Shown piece after piece: positions 26,909 through 36,699 of a stretch of 64,000 nucleotides of DNA. Both the position numbers and the translations under genes were made by a program. Position 1 is the stretch's first letter, and every line of letters begins with the position of its first letter. The stretch comes from Teredinibacter purpureus (lineage in GTDB: Bacteria > Pseudomonadota > Gammaproteobacteria > Pseudomonadales > Cellvibrionaceae), in the NCBI RefSeq assembly GCF_014217335.1, contig NZ_CP060092.1:2125501-2189500 (forward strand). Reading direction: 5' to 3'. The notes under the pieces were generated by a model. The model ran no database searches, was not told the origin of the DNA, and was given only the letters and a program-made list of their open reading frames with translations.

Positions 26909-27730
26909 CTATTCGGCTGGCCAAATTTCATTACACAGTGTTGTGTAATCTAGCAGGCTTAGATTTTCTGCTCGTTTGGTAAGGTCAATAGTAAAGTTAT
27001 TGTCGTCAAAGTTCACCTCTAATGCTTTCAGCGAGTTACGAAGTGTTTTGCGACGTTGGGAGAAAGCGGTTCTAACGAGGTTTTCCAGCTTACTCAAATG
27101 GTGCACGGGGTGTGGCAATACTGTGTGAGGGGTTAGCCGTACAATTGCGGAGTCGACCTTGGGGGCAGGCTGAAAGGATTCAGGCGGCACCTCGAAGAGG
27201 TTTTCTACTGAGCAATAATATTGCGCCATGATACTAAGGCGGCCATAGTTTTTATCCCCTGGCACCGCCGCTAAGCGTTGCACTACCTCTTTTTGGAGCA
27301 TGAAGTGCATATCTTGCACTTTCTCTTGGTAGCTTAGTAGGTGGAAAATTAATGGTGTCGAAATATTGTAAGGCAGGTTACCGACAATTCTTAGAGGTGC
27401 TTGGTCTCGCCAGAGTGTGGCAAAATCAAATTTAAGTGCGTCGGTTTGATGAATGTTGAACTCGGTATATTTGGCGAACTGGGCCAATAGGATTGGTATG
27501 AGATCGCGGTCTAGCTCTATGACATTCAGGGTCTCGCAGTGCTCTAATAATAAACCGGTAATGGCGCCTTTACCTGGCCCAATTTCAATAAGGTTATCGT
27601 CGGCGCGGGGGGCAATACTGCGTACAATTCGGTGGATAAGGCGTTCGTCGACAAGAAAGTTTTGACCAAATCGCTTGCGTGCCTTATGTTCAGTTGGGCG
27701 CCCAGAAGCGCGGTGTTGGGTAGGACTCAT
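26909..27730 (-). CDS. rsmA: 16S rRNA (adenine1518/1519-N6)-dimethyltransferase
   Basis: RsmA (KsgA) dimethylates two adjacent adenosines at the 3' end of 16S rRNA in late 30S assembly. The 273-residue protein has [19 protein letters not shown], the SAM motif [16 protein letters not shown], and the catalytic [15 protein letters not shown]. Its ATG overlaps the pdxA stop in an ATGA, so the pair is translationally coupled. Confidence 0.97.
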   Translation of the reverse strand: MSPTQHRASGRPTEHKARKRFGQNFLVDERLIHRIVRSIAPRADDNLIEIGPGKGAITGLLLEHCETLNVIELDRDLIPILLAQFAKYTEFNIHQTDALKFDFATLWRDQAPLRIVGNLPYNISTPLIFHLLSYQEKVQDMHFMLQKEVVQRLAAVPGDKNYGRLSIMAQYYCSVENLFEVPPESFQPAPKVDSAIVRLTPHTVLPHPVHHLSKLENLVRTAFSQRRKTLRNSLKALEVNFDDNNFTIDLTKRAENLSLLDYTTLCNEIWPAE

Positions 27731-28728
27731 GATGGGGTTTCCACGGAATTACGAGCAAGGTAGAGTGCTTCGCGCAGTGCGACGTTCAAACTGCCTGCGT
27801 CGGCCTTCCCTGTGCCGGCTAAATCTAGCGCGGTACCATGATCGACGGAGGTACGAATAAAGGGGAGGCCTAAAGTAATATTGACCGCGTTGCCAAAACC
27901 TTTGTATTTGAGCACGGGTAGCCCTTGGTCGTGGTACATGGCCAAAACGGCATCAGCGTTGTCTAAGTGTTTGGGAGTAAATAATGTATCGGCTGGCAAG
28001 GGCCCAATCAACGTATTGCCTTGCGCTCTAAAGCGTTCTAACACGGGCGTTATCACGTCAATTTCTTCCATTCCCATATGCCCACCTTCACCAGCGTGAG
28101 GGTTTAACCCGCAGACGAGTACCGTGGGGCTGTTGAGATCAAATTTTGTTTTCAAGTCGTGCAGCAATATAGTAAGAACGCCACTCAGGGATTCGTCGGT
28201 GATCGCGGCCGAGACGTCTTTTAGCGGGAGATGTGTGGTGGCTAATGCAACGCGTAGGCCTGTGGTTGCAAGCATCATGACGACCTTATCCGTACCGCTT
28301 TTCTCGGCGAAAAACTCCGTGTGACCCGAAAAGGCGACACCGGCGTCGTTGATAACACTTTTTTGTACGGGGCCTGTGACAACGCCAGCAAAAAGGCCAG
28401 AGATGCAACCGTCGGTTGCGGTTTGCAGTGTGCCTAGTACGTAATGAGCATTGCGTTTGTCTAATGTGCCCGGTGTTACGGGAGCGGCTAAAGGAGTATC
28501 AACGATATAAAGCTCGCCGGCGTTTGTTTTGAGCGGAGAGCCGTGAGCGTCGAAATCAATGAGCGTTAATGGAAGCTTGAGCTGTTCGGCCCGCTCAGCA
28601 AGCAGAGCGCGGTTGGCAATACACACCAGCTGACAGTCGTGTGCTTGTTGAGCAGCGGCAATCACAAGGTCTGGGCCTATGCCTGCGGGCTCGCCGGGCG
28701 TTAATGCTATACGCAGTATTTGGGTCAC
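27727..28728 (-). CDS. pdxA: 4-hydroxythreonine-4-phosphate dehydrogenase
   Basis: PdxA oxidises 4-phosphohydroxy-L-threonine in pyridoxal phosphate synthesis. The 333-residue protein starts [14 protein letters not shown] and contains [38 protein letters not shown] and [17 protein letters not shown], covering the zinc-binding histidines. GTG start at 28728. It is followed by rsmA with a 4-bp overlap and preceded by surA. Confidence 0.96.
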   Translation of the reverse strand: MTQILRIALTPGEPAGIGPDLVIAAAQQAHDCQLVCIANRALLAERAEQLKLPLTLIDFDAHGSPLKTNAGELYIVDTPLAAPVTPGTLDKRNAHYVLGTLQTATDGCISGLFAGVVTGPVQKSVINDAGVAFSGHTEFFAEKSGTDKVVMMLATTGLRVALATTHLPLKDVSAAITDESLSGVLTILLHDLKTKFDLNSPTVLVCGLNPHAGEGGHMGMEEIDVITPVLERFRAQGNTLIGPLPADTLFTPKHLDNADAVLAMYHDQGLPVLKYKGFGNAVNITLGLPFIRTSVDHGTALDLAGTGKADAGSLNVALREALYLARNSVETPS

Positions 28729-28815
28729 TAGAGTTGCTCATAAAAATAGGGCGAGTACTAAGACTCGCCACAGGTACAGCGATATTCGCTGCAGGGGGTT
28801 TAAGCGGTAAACACG

Positions 28816-30111
28816 CTATATTTTGTGTTCAATAAAGGCTTCGTCGCGCATTTCTTGCAGCCATACTTGGGTTTCATCTTCGAAACGTCGGCTGGTGAGC
28901 ACGTTACGGGCTTTTTGACGAATAGCTTCTTGGGTGAAGTCTTCTTGGCGGCGGCCCATAACTTCTAGAATATGCCAGCCGAACTGGGTTAAGAACGGCA
29001 TACTGACTTCGCCAATTTCAGCGTCTCGTATCGTTTGTGCAAATTCAGGCACGAAAGACTCTGGGCTGGTCCAGTCCATATCACCGCCTTGTAGTTTGGA
29101 GCCAATATCTTCGGAGTGGTCTTTTGCTAGGTCTCCAAATTCGGCCTCACCTTCGATAATTTGATTACGTAAATCGGTAATTTTGGCGAGTGCTTTTTCT
29201 TTATTTAGAATAGCGGAAGGTTTGATCAATATGTGCCGAACATGGGCTTGATCGACAATTTGTTTTGTCTCGCCTTTTTTATGGTGCAGCTTCAAAATAT
29301 GAAAACCTGCCTGGCTTCGGGCCGGTTTGGCGATTTCGCCAATTTCCAGTTTAGGTGCTATCTCTGCAAATAAAGTGGGGAGATCGGTCGATTTTCTGTA
29401 ACCTAGATCGCCGCCTTTTAACGCGGATGGTCCAGAAGATTCGGCAATAGCCAGTTCTTCGAAGTTAGCGCCAGCTTGCAATTGTTTATAAATGCGTTCT
29501 GCACGTTCTTGTGCTGCGGTACTTTGCGCTTTGGTTGGGGAAGCGGGTAAAGCGACTAAAATATGGCCTAGCCGGTAATCGGGTGAGATCCAAAATTGCG
29601 CATCGGCTGATTTTAAGAAGTTACTAATTTCTTGCTCTGAGATACGGATACGGCCTTGCACAACACCTTGCGTTACATTACGAATAATCAAGTCGCGGCG
29701 TATATTGGAGGCAAACTCGCTAATAGACGAGCCTTCTTTCGCGAGTTCTTCCGATAACGTTTGGACGGTTAAGCCTTGGCTTGCGACAATATTCTGGATG
29801 GTACCGTTAACTTCCGCATCAGGGATTTCAATGCCGTAGCGTTCGGCCATGTTGATTTGCAGTGTCTCGGAAACAAGCTGATCCAAAATTTGTTTCTGTA
29901 AAACATCTCTCGGGGGTAAGCGCATACCCGCTTTTTCTGCTCTGCCGGCAATTTCTAGCATTCGAGAGTCGAGTTCTGATTGTGTAATCACTGACTTATC
30001 GACAATGACCACAATGCGGTCAAGCATTTGTGGCGCGGCGCAAACGCTCATCGTAGAAAAAGAGCAAAGCAAGCCCAGTAAAGGGGTAAGAATTCGTTTA
30101 GTTATATGCAT
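28816..30111 (-). CDS. surA: Periplasmic chaperone and peptidyl-prolyl isomerase SurA
   Basis: SurA escorts unfolded outer-membrane proteins, including LptD, across the periplasm. The 431-residue protein has a signal peptide ending near CAAPQ, the N-terminal chaperone domain starting LDRIVVIVDKSVITQSELDSR, and two parvulin domains marked by YRLGHILVALP (about 180) and AHVRHILIKPSAILNKE (about 290). It is 6 bp from lptD, its main client, in the same operon. Confidence 0.96.
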   Translation of the reverse strand: MHITKRILTPLLGLLCSFSTMSVCAAPQMLDRIVVIVDKSVITQSELDSRMLEIAGRAEKAGMRLPPRDVLQKQILDQLVSETLQINMAERYGIEIPDAEVNGTIQNIVASQGLTVQTLSEELAKEGSSISEFASNIRRDLIIRNVTQGVVQGRIRISEQEISNFLKSADAQFWISPDYRLGHILVALPASPTKAQSTAAQERAERIYKQLQAGANFEELAIAESSGPSALKGGDLGYRKSTDLPTLFAEIAPKLEIGEIAKPARSQAGFHILKLHHKKGETKQIVDQAHVRHILIKPSAILNKEKALAKITDLRNQIIEGEAEFGDLAKDHSEDIGSKLQGGDMDWTSPESFVPEFAQTIRDAEIGEVSMPFLTQFGWHILEVMGRRQEDFTQEAIRQKARNVLTSRRFEDETQVWLQEMRDEAFIEHKI

Positions 30112-30117
30112 AGCGTT

Positions 30118-32643
30118 TTACTTATTGAGGCGTTTTTCTCGTTCACGGTAGCCGTAAATACTATCTTCCAGTATTGCATCGACCTTCGCGCCCGAACTTC
30201 CCAGCCCTTTTAGGTGTATTTCAAAAAACACGCCCTGATCATACAGAGCGTCATTGCTTTCAGTGAGGGCCGCTATATTACTGTCCAACCAGCGGCGAGC
30301 CAAGAGGCGAACACGATAGCAGCAATCGTTGTATTCGAGCCCAGCGAATGCTTCCAGTTCCCGTTGGGACGTAAAATCGTAATTATAGCGTGCCATGCTA
30401 ACCCATTGTTTAGCGATAGGCTTAACAAAAGAGAAGTCTAATTGATCTATGCCTGTGCTTCGATTCGCGTCTTGTCGAACGTAGCTGTAACCGAGGTTGA
30501 GCAAAGATTGATCATCTTGTGCATTTAGTTGAACACCGGCGGAGCCTCGGGTGAACAGATTGCTTTCGCTATCAAAAATACTACTGGCAAAAAAGCGCCC
30601 CCAAGGCCCGAGGCGCATGCGTAATTCCCCTGCGAATTCCGATTGCTCTTGATTGTTAACGCTCTGGTCAATTGAGACGCGTTGATCTTGAAGGTAGAAA
30701 GTTTGCCCAAGGCTTACACTGAGTAGTTCTTCGCCGGAATCGTTATCGTACCAATTGGAGGTTACGCCAAAAGTAGCGCGGTTAGCATCTTCCAATCGGT
30801 CGTGGCCACTGAAACGCGAATCGCGGTAAAGCTGTGAATAGGAGAAGGTCCGTTCAGTGGTGTCGAAGTTCACGGACTGCCCATCGTCAGTAAGGTTAAA
30901 CAGCTCCGAATGATCATCATAGCTTCGATAGAGATAGAATAGCCGAGGCTCCAGGGTTTGTAAGTACTTACCTCTTGGGTTGTCGAATATAAGGCCCATA
31001 TCCAAACTGGCGGATGCGGTGGCGAGAGTGGGCGCGCTATTTGCGTGGGACGATAGGGCTGCCTCATTCAATTGATAGCTCAAGCTTTGCAGGCCTAGTT
31101 CCGGTTTAAAAAAACCCCAGCTAGCACGTTTGCTAATGTTGGTTCTATAGTCGGTGGTAAAGCGCTGGCCTTTTATTATCTGCTTGCCATTGCTCCAATA
31201 ATCATCACCGTGGCCGAAGTTGGTGTACTCATGATGAAGCTCTGTTCCAACGGAACCTTGTTGAAAATTACCGGTAAAGTTGATGTGAGGTAGTCGTTGA
31301 TACGGGTCATCAACATCGTAAAGCAAAATTTGATAATTTTGGGCAAGGGCACTTAAATGCCAATGATCAAATCGGTAGCCAGCACTAACGGATTGATCGA
31401 GGTGAGTTGTATTTTGGACGGAAAAGGACGAAATGCCGAGGTCACGAAAATAATCGTTATCGCTTACTTGTGTGTATTCAATTTCAGAAAACCATTGCTG
31501 GTGATCGCCACCGTATTGCAGTAGATGCCCAAGCCATCGGTTTTCACCTTGATAGGGTGACGCTTCTTCTTCGGTGATTAGGCCTGCGTTTATTTGTTCG
31601 TTTAGGTCTGCGCTACGGCCACCTTTGTCATTCGCCAGAAAAGCTAAATCAACGGTAGTGGCAAATGCACGGCTTAAGTGGCGCCCTTCGGTTTCTAACA
31701 TTAGCCCACGCTTACTGATTATCCTGGGTGTAACGGTCGCGTCGTAATGGGGGGCCAGATTGAAATAATAGGGTACGGCAAGGTCTACACCGTTGCGTTC
31801 GCTTATGCTAATAGATGGAAATAGCAAACCCGATTTTCTGTCACTACCGACGGGAAACGTAATATACGGCAGGTAAATAACGGGTACATCGAGCACTCTC
31901 AGTTGAATGTTGTGCCCTGTGCCTTGTTGGTTTTGAGGGTCGATGGTAATCCTTTCGCCTTGTAATACCCACGCGTTGGAATCGGGTTCACAACTTGTAA
32001 AAGAGCCATTTGTTAGTTCGATGACCTGCTCAGAACTTTGACTTATGGAGCCAGCGCTTCCGCGCAAATGTTGATCGTGCAGTACGAATTCGGCATCGGT
32101 AAACGAGGCGGAATGGTCGGAGCCGCTAGCTTTGGCTTCGCTGCCGTGTAATAAAATGCCTGGCTGCCGAATAACAACGTGGCCTTCCATGCTCGCCTCG
32201 TTGTCGAGAATGTTATAGGTCATTTTGTCTGCATTAATTGTCCGCGCTCCCTGAGACAAAATAACATTGCCTTCAAGTTGCGCCACTTCACCCGCGCGCA
32301 CCACGGTTTGATTGGCTTCAATTTCGAGTGGGAACTCTTCTAAATTGTTGCCGCGAGCCCCTAGTGATTTAGCCACGTTTTTCATGGGGTCTATATAGGC
32401 GCCTTCACACCCCACTGGCACGGCCAGTTGTTGTTCTAGCGTAAGCTCGTCAAACGTTTGCCAATCGTAACGCGCTTGTAGCGGTTGATTCTTGAGAGAC
32501 AATTCGTCTTCGGCGTGCCCAAATAGAGACGTTATAGAAAGCGATACAAGCGCGCTTGTGAGAATCAAAAATTTGCTGACCGAATAGCCGCGTATTTGCC
32601 GAGGTAGATCCGATGGCTTGTGGCGAGCAAAGCTCTTGGGCAT
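30118..32643 (-). CDS. lptD: LPS-assembly protein LptD
   Basis: LptD is the outer-membrane barrel that, with LptE, inserts LPS into the outer leaflet. About 841 residues. A hydrophobic signal near residues 25-45 is followed by a beta-jellyroll (QLEGNVILSQGARTINADKM, the OstA/LptA-like repeat) and a large barrel ending GYREREKRLNK. A paired Cys (NDCCYRVRLLARRW) near the C-terminus fits the disulfide-bonded architecture. The reading frame extends four codons to a TTG, but the ATG at 32643 with GGAAA upstream is the better start. Confidence 0.95.
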   Translation of the reverse strand: MPKSFARHKPSDLPRQIRGYSVSKFLILTSALVSLSITSLFGHAEDELSLKNQPLQARYDWQTFDELTLEQQLAVPVGCEGAYIDPMKNVAKSLGARGNNLEEFPLEIEANQTVVRAGEVAQLEGNVILSQGARTINADKMTYNILDNEASMEGHVVIRQPGILLHGSEAKASGSDHSASFTDAEFVLHDQHLRGSAGSISQSSEQVIELTNGSFTSCEPDSNAWVLQGERITIDPQNQQGTGHNIQLRVLDVPVIYLPYITFPVGSDRKSGLLFPSISISERNGVDLAVPYYFNLAPHYDATVTPRIISKRGLMLETEGRHLSRAFATTVDLAFLANDKGGRSADLNEQINAGLITEEEASPYQGENRWLGHLLQYGGDHQQWFSEIEYTQVSDNDYFRDLGISSFSVQNTTHLDQSVSAGYRFDHWHLSALAQNYQILLYDVDDPYQRLPHINFTGNFQQGSVGTELHHEYTNFGHGDDYWSNGKQIIKGQRFTTDYRTNISKRASWGFFKPELGLQSLSYQLNEAALSSHANSAPTLATASASLDMGLIFDNPRGKYLQTLEPRLFYLYRSYDDHSELFNLTDDGQSVNFDTTERTFSYSQLYRDSRFSGHDRLEDANRATFGVTSNWYDNDSGEELLSVSLGQTFYLQDQRVSIDQSVNNQEQSEFAGELRMRLGPWGRFFASSIFDSESNLFTRGSAGVQLNAQDDQSLLNLGYSYVRQDANRSTGIDQLDFSFVKPIAKQWVSMARYNYDFTSQRELEAFAGLEYNDCCYRVRLLARRWLDSNIAALTESNDALYDQGVFFEIHLKGLGSSGAKVDAILEDSIYGYREREKRLNK

Positions 32644-32783
32644 ACTGATTTCCAATCAAATAAAAGATGTTACGACGCCAATGGCGGGGAGTGGGTCTAT
32701 GTTTCCCAAGGCGCAGATTCTACTGATCTCGCGGCCAATAGTACATTGCGGAGTAAGCAATATCGGTGAGAGAGGTGTAAAAA

Positions 32784-33872
32784 GTGGTCGCTGGAGAAAC
32801 AGGCCTAGCAATACAAAAGAATGAACTACAGCACAAGACAGCCGCTCTAGCGGTTTGGGCAAAACAGCAGTTGCGCTCATTCGGTGTAGAAGGCGGTGAT
32901 AACGCGGTTGAGCGCTGGACTCCTTTGGGGGGGGATGCGGGGTTTCGTCATTATTTTCGTTTAGCGAAAGAGAGTCTTTCTTGTACGCAGGGAGTGATGG
33001 CAGTGTGGTCTCCTCCTGCCACTGAAAAGAACGACGAGTTTGTCCGTATGGCGCAACATCTCAAGGCTGGAGGGGTGTGCACGCCGAGTATTATGGGTTA
33101 TCAGCCTGAAACTGGCTTTTTACTTGTTGAGGACTTGGGCACAGAAGCGCTTCTGGACAGGTTAAACGAACAGAGTGTCGAGTTGCTCTATTCCCGAGCG
33201 CTTGATGTGCTGCTTCACATTCAGCAGTGCCCTAAAGATTCCACCCTTTATGGGCGTTACGATGCTGCTGAGCTGAATCGAGAGATGAATCTGTTCAGCG
33301 AATGGTTTGTCACGCAGTTGTTAGGCTATCGCTTAACTGATAACGATAACGTAATGATTAGTGAGGCGTTTCAATACCTCACCCGTGTTGCTTTAGAGCA
33401 ACCCACGGTTGTGGTTCATCGCGATTTCCATTCCCGCAATATTATTTATAGAGACGCTCAACCCTTCGGAATTATCGATTTTCAGGATGGGGTGTTGGGC
33501 CCTTTAACCTACGATGCGGTATCGTTATTGCGGGATTGCTATGTGCAATGGCCAAAGGAAAAAGTAACGCAGTGGGCGTTAACTTATGCCGCTAAGGCCA
33601 AGAGCGCGGGGTTATTGCCAGAGCTGGAGGATACAACGTTCTTACGGTGGTTCGACTGTATGGGGGTGCAGCGTCATATTAAGGTGCTAGGTATTTTCGC
33701 GCGATTATTTCTTCGAGATGGAAAAAAAGGTTATTTAAATGATCTGCCGTTGGTTATTCAGTACACGCGCGATGTGGCTGGAGAATATACAGAGCTTGCG
33801 CCTTTTGTCCGGTGGTTCGATGAGCATTTAATGCCTCGTATCAATCAGCAACCTTGGATGATAAAAAAATGA
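32784..33872 (+). CDS. amgK: Cell-wall recycling sugar kinase of the aminoglycoside phosphotransferase family (AmgK-type)
   Basis: AmgK phosphorylates N-acetylmuramic acid (and GlcNAc) at the anomeric position in the anhydro-MurNAc recycling bypass of MurA. The 362-residue protein has GGDAGFRHYFRL near the N-terminus, the catalytic VVHRDFHSRNIIYR and the metal motif GIIDFQDGVLGP. GTG start with AGAGG eight bases upstream. It overlaps murU by an ATGA and is divergent from lptD, as in pseudomonads. Confidence 0.9.
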   Translation: MVAGETGLAIQKNELQHKTAALAVWAKQQLRSFGVEGGDNAVERWTPLGGDAGFRHYFRLAKESLSCTQGVMAVWSPPATEKNDEFVRMAQHLKAGGVCTPSIMGYQPETGFLLVEDLGTEALLDRLNEQSVELLYSRALDVLLHIQQCPKDSTLYGRYDAAELNREMNLFSEWFVTQLLGYRLTDNDNVMISEAFQYLTRVALEQPTVVVHRDFHSRNIIYRDAQPFGIIDFQDGVLGPLTYDAVSLLRDCYVQWPKEKVTQWALTYAAKAKSAGLLPELEDTTFLRWFDCMGVQRHIKVLGIFARLFLRDGKKGYLNDLPLVIQYTRDVAGEYTELAPFVRWFDEHLMPRINQQPWMIKK

Positions 33873-34579
33873 CAACCGAGCACTCCAAGCTTCGCACGGC
33901 AATGATATTAGCGGCGGGTGAGGGGCGGCGCATGCGGCCGCTCACGCTCACAACGCCGAAGCCGCTTTTAATGGCGGGAAATAAACCGCTTATTGAGTAC
34001 CATATCAACAACTTAACCGCGGCGGGTATTCAGCGCATTGTTATTAATGTGGCGTACCTGGGGCAGAAAATTATTGATTTTGTCGGCGACGGTAGTCGTT
34101 ACGGTGTGTCTATCGATTACTCGATAGAGCCCGAACCGCTGGAAACGGCAGGGGCCATTGGCTATGCGTTGCCACTTCTGGGCGACACGCCTTTTGTTTT
34201 AGTCAATGGCGATGTGTGGAGTGACTATCCGTTGGTTAACCTGACCCGTCTCGATACGGTTTCGGGCGCGCATTTGGTCATGGTTAAAAATCCATTACAC
34301 CATCATTCGGGGGATTATGGGGTGTCTGACGGCGTTATTGTACCGGCCCAACAGGTCCGAGAAAGTGTCACCTTTAGCGGTTTGAGTGTAATCGCACCAT
34401 CAGCTATCACCGCATATCCTAAGCGTCGCCTTAAATTCCCGTTACGCGAAGTATTCAATGGGTTAATGGAGCAGCGGCGTTTAACGGGAGAGGTATACGC
34501 CGGTGAGTGGAGGGATATCGGAACGCCGGAACGTTTGGCGTTGCTTGATCAGCAGTTAGCCCGCAACTCGCGCGTTTAA
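33869..34579 (+). CDS. murU: N-acetylmuramate alpha-1-phosphate uridylyltransferase
   Basis: MurU makes UDP-MurNAc from MurNAc-1-phosphate, feeding recycled wall sugar back into peptidoglycan synthesis and conferring intrinsic fosfomycin tolerance in bacteria that have it. The 236-residue nucleotidyltransferase has MILAAGEGRRMRPLTLTTPK, FVLVNGDVWSDYPL and EWRDIGTPERLALL. An in-frame ATG at 33854 exists, but the ATG at 33869 overlaps the amgK stop as ATGA and is favoured. Confidence 0.9.
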   Translation: MTTEHSKLRTAMILAAGEGRRMRPLTLTTPKPLLMAGNKPLIEYHINNLTAAGIQRIVINVAYLGQKIIDFVGDGSRYGVSIDYSIEPEPLETAGAIGYALPLLGDTPFVLVNGDVWSDYPLVNLTRLDTVSGAHLVMVKNPLHHHSGDYGVSDGVIVPAQQVRESVTFSGLSVIAPSAITAYPKRRLKFPLREVFNGLMEQRRLTGEVYAGEWRDIGTPERLALLDQQLARNSRV

Positions 34580-34621
34580 CGAGCAAAGGCGTTTGCGAAA
34601 GCTCGAGGCTACCGAACGTTA

Positions 34622-35800
34622 TTAATCGTCAATTCTAACGCCTTTTGCATGTTTGTTTAGGAACCCTCTTACGCGTTTAGCAATAACATCTTCGGTATCA
34701 TCATCATTTACGGTGGCGGGCAGAATCCTTATTTGAGTGTAGCTGTTAAGTTGTTTTTTCCGCGCGGCTTTTACGCGTTCTGCAGGTTCATAGTTATCTA
34801 AGTAGTGATGGTTATTGTAAACATCCAGTACGGGCAACCCTGCGTCGTTTATCCAGTCGATGATGAACTTGTCGTCGGTAAGAGGGGAGTATGGAATACG
34901 GTTACGTGCATTGATTAAAATAAGCGCTCGGATAGGGCGGTTTATTAACGCTCTGGTTCTCGCTTGTTTGAGTTTTTGATCGAGCACCCCATTCGACATG
35001 GCGGGGTCGATAGCGTCAATGTATCGAGCGGCTCGACTGGCCCCAATACCATATCCCACATAAATAATATTGTACTGGCCGTTACTGTTTAAAAACGCCA
35101 TGGCGGTTTCTATGCGTGCTTGAACAATCGCCTCTACATCCTTTGCTATCGGCGCTGGCGGCTCAAGGGTGTTTTCGGTGGAGGCTGGTGGAAGGTTGGT
35201 TTCATTCGAAGCGATAGCGTCGTTTTCGGCGGGCAGCCCTTCTGCCGTGTCAGGCTGTTCAGTGTCTAATGTGCTGGGGTCGGCTTTTTCTGGTGGCAAT
35301 ATTTCTGCGGGGCGGTCAGGTGGCCTAGGAAGGGTAGGGTTAGGCAGTGTGATAGAAAGTGTTGCCCAGCCAAAGCGTGTCAGTTGCTCACGTAACACCG
35401 AAACAGACAACGGCCAATTGGCGTGTTCACCTTCACCATGAAAAATAAGAGCCGCACCTATAGGCGTGCCGCTGGTATCGGTTTGCCAAATTGCGGAAAA
35501 ATCCTCGTCTTCTGCGGTTAACGTAATTAGATTTTGATCTTGTAGTGCTTCAGTGAGCAGCTGTTGTTGCTTGGCGGCAATATTGGGTATTTCTATGGGC
35601 GGTGCCGTGGGTTCTGTGGTTGCGGCGTTGCCGGAGTCTTGCGGCGGCTCCTCATCGGTGCTTTCTTCCTGTGCATGCGTAATAAGGGGGAAAACGAGGG
35701 TATAAAAAATTAACGTATGCAGTGCTGTCGCGGCGATATGCCTCTTAGCGTAGCGTCTTGCGTATCGTAATGTAAAAAAGCGGTTTAGGGCTTTAGGCAT
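34622..35800 (-). CDS. DUF3530 family secreted protein, alpha/beta-hydrolase-like
   Basis: This protein of about 392 residues begins [20 protein letters not shown], a basic start followed by a hydrophobic stretch ending in ITHA, consistent with a signal peptide. A low-complexity acidic/proline segment follows. [21 protein letters not shown] and [19 protein letters not shown] resemble alpha/beta-hydrolase oxyanion and nucleophile-elbow regions, but the elbow reads GYGIGAS where GxSxG is expected, so hydrolytic activity is doubtful. A longer frame to 35914 would overlap rpe upstream DNA. No function is known to me. Confidence 0.7.
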   Translation of the reverse strand: MPKALNRFFTLRYARRYAKRHIAATALHTLIFYTLVFPLITHAQEESTDEEPPQDSGNAATTEPTAPPIEIPNIAAKQQQLLTEALQDQNLITLTAEDEDFSAIWQTDTSGTPIGAALIFHGEGEHANWPLSVSVLREQLTRFGWATLSITLPNPTLPRPPDRPAEILPPEKADPSTLDTEQPDTAEGLPAENDAIASNETNLPPASTENTLEPPAPIAKDVEAIVQARIETAMAFLNSNGQYNIIYVGYGIGASRAARYIDAIDPAMSNGVLDQKLKQARTRALINRPIRALILINARNRIPYSPLTDDKFIIDWINDAGLPVLDVYNNHHYLDNYEPAERVKAARKKQLNSYTQIRILPATVNDDDTEDVIAKRVRGFLNKHAKGVRIDD

Positions 35801-35846
35801 ATTCAGTACAATGCTCTGCTTTGATGCGATGCAAACGAGGAAAATC

Positions 35847-36566
35847 ATGAGTGCAACGGCTGGTGAGAGAACGAGTAACAAGACGGATGTTTCAACCCGT
35901 AATACATTCAGCATAGCACCCTCTATTTTGGCAGCAGATTTTGCTCGTCTAGGGGAGGAGGTTGACGCTGTACTTGCCGCTGGCGCCGATATAGTGCATT
36001 TCGATGTGATGGATAATCATTATGTCCCCAATTTAAGTTTTGGGCCTATGATATGTGAGGCTTTACGTAAGTACGGTGTAACAGCTCCAATCGATGTGCA
36101 TTTAATGGTTGAACCTGTGGACGACCTCATTGTTAAATTCGCCGATGCAGGCGCAACCTATATATCGTTTCACCCTGAGGCCACTCGGCATTTAGACCGA
36201 TCTTTACAGCTAATACGCGATAAAGGGTGTAAGCCCGGTTTAGCGTTAAATCCTGGCACTCGTTTGGCATTAGTTGAGCCTGTAATCGAACAGTTAGACC
36301 TATTGTTGCTTATGTCAGTAAACCCTGGTTTCGGTGGTCAAACGTTTTTACCGTATGTTTTAGATAAAATTCGGGCGGCACGACACCTGCTCGACGAGAA
36401 ACAATTATCGACGTTGCTAGAAGTGGATGGCGGTGTCAATCTGGATAACATTAGTGAAGTAGCGGCAGCTGGTGCCGACACGTTTGTAGCGGGTTCTGCT
36501 ATTTTTGGCGCGAGTGACTATCACCAGGCTGTAACGGCGATGCGTGATAAGCTGGCACATCTATAA
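35847..36566 (+). CDS. rpe: Ribulose-phosphate 3-epimerase
   Basis: Rpe interconverts ribulose 5-phosphate and xylulose 5-phosphate. The 239-residue TIM barrel has [62 protein letters not shown] and [12 protein letters not shown], with metal-binding His/Asp residues in place. The ATG at 35847 has AGG upstream. The N-terminus is about 20 residues longer than usual. trpE follows at 134 bp; gph, often between them in relatives, is missing. Confidence 0.96.
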   Translation: MSATAGERTSNKTDVSTRNTFSIAPSILAADFARLGEEVDAVLAAGADIVHFDVMDNHYVPNLSFGPMICEALRKYGVTAPIDVHLMVEPVDDLIVKFADAGATYISFHPEATRHLDRSLQLIRDKGCKPGLALNPGTRLALVEPVIEQLDLLLLMSVNPGFGGQTFLPYVLDKIRAARHLLDEKQLSTLLEVDGGVNLDNISEVAAAGADTFVAGSAIFGASDYHQAVTAMRDKLAHL

Positions 36567-36590
36567 AAACGACTTAAATTGAATATTCCC

Positions 36591-36656
36591 ATGTTAAAAC
36601 GTCATTTTAATCCTGGAATTCTAATCTGCGAGCGCTGGCGATGGCGTCGCCATTAG
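36591..36656 (+). CDS. trpL: trp leader peptide
   Basis: A 21-codon frame, from ATG at 36591 to TAG at 36654, encodes MLKRHFNPGILICERWRWRRH and ends 43 bp before trpE. Its two Trp codons (36636-36638, 36642-36644) near the end lie in the 5' arm of a hairpin. This is the organisation of an attenuator leader, where ribosome stalling at Trp codons changes downstream RNA folding. No strong SD is visible. The call rests on Trp content, position and overlap with inverted repeats. Confidence 0.75.
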   Translation: MLKRHFNPGILICERWRWRRH

Positions 36657-36683
36657 TTTGTTTTCGCACCTAACATTAGAATT
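36617..36683 (+). promoter_or_regulatory. Attenuator-like nested inverted repeats before trpE
   Basis: The inner hairpin TGGCGA (36636-36641)/TCGCCA (36647-36652) covers the two Trp codons of the leader peptide and is followed by the T-rich TTAGTTTGTTTT. The outer arms AATTCTAAT (36617-36625) and ATTAGAATT (36675-36683) are a perfect 9-bp pair. The second arm leads into TTTAAA about 15 bp before the trpE start. The arrangement allows alternative folds depending on ribosome position. Which fold terminates is not clear from sequence alone. Confidence 0.6.
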
Positions 36684-36699
36684 TTAAAGATGAGATCTT

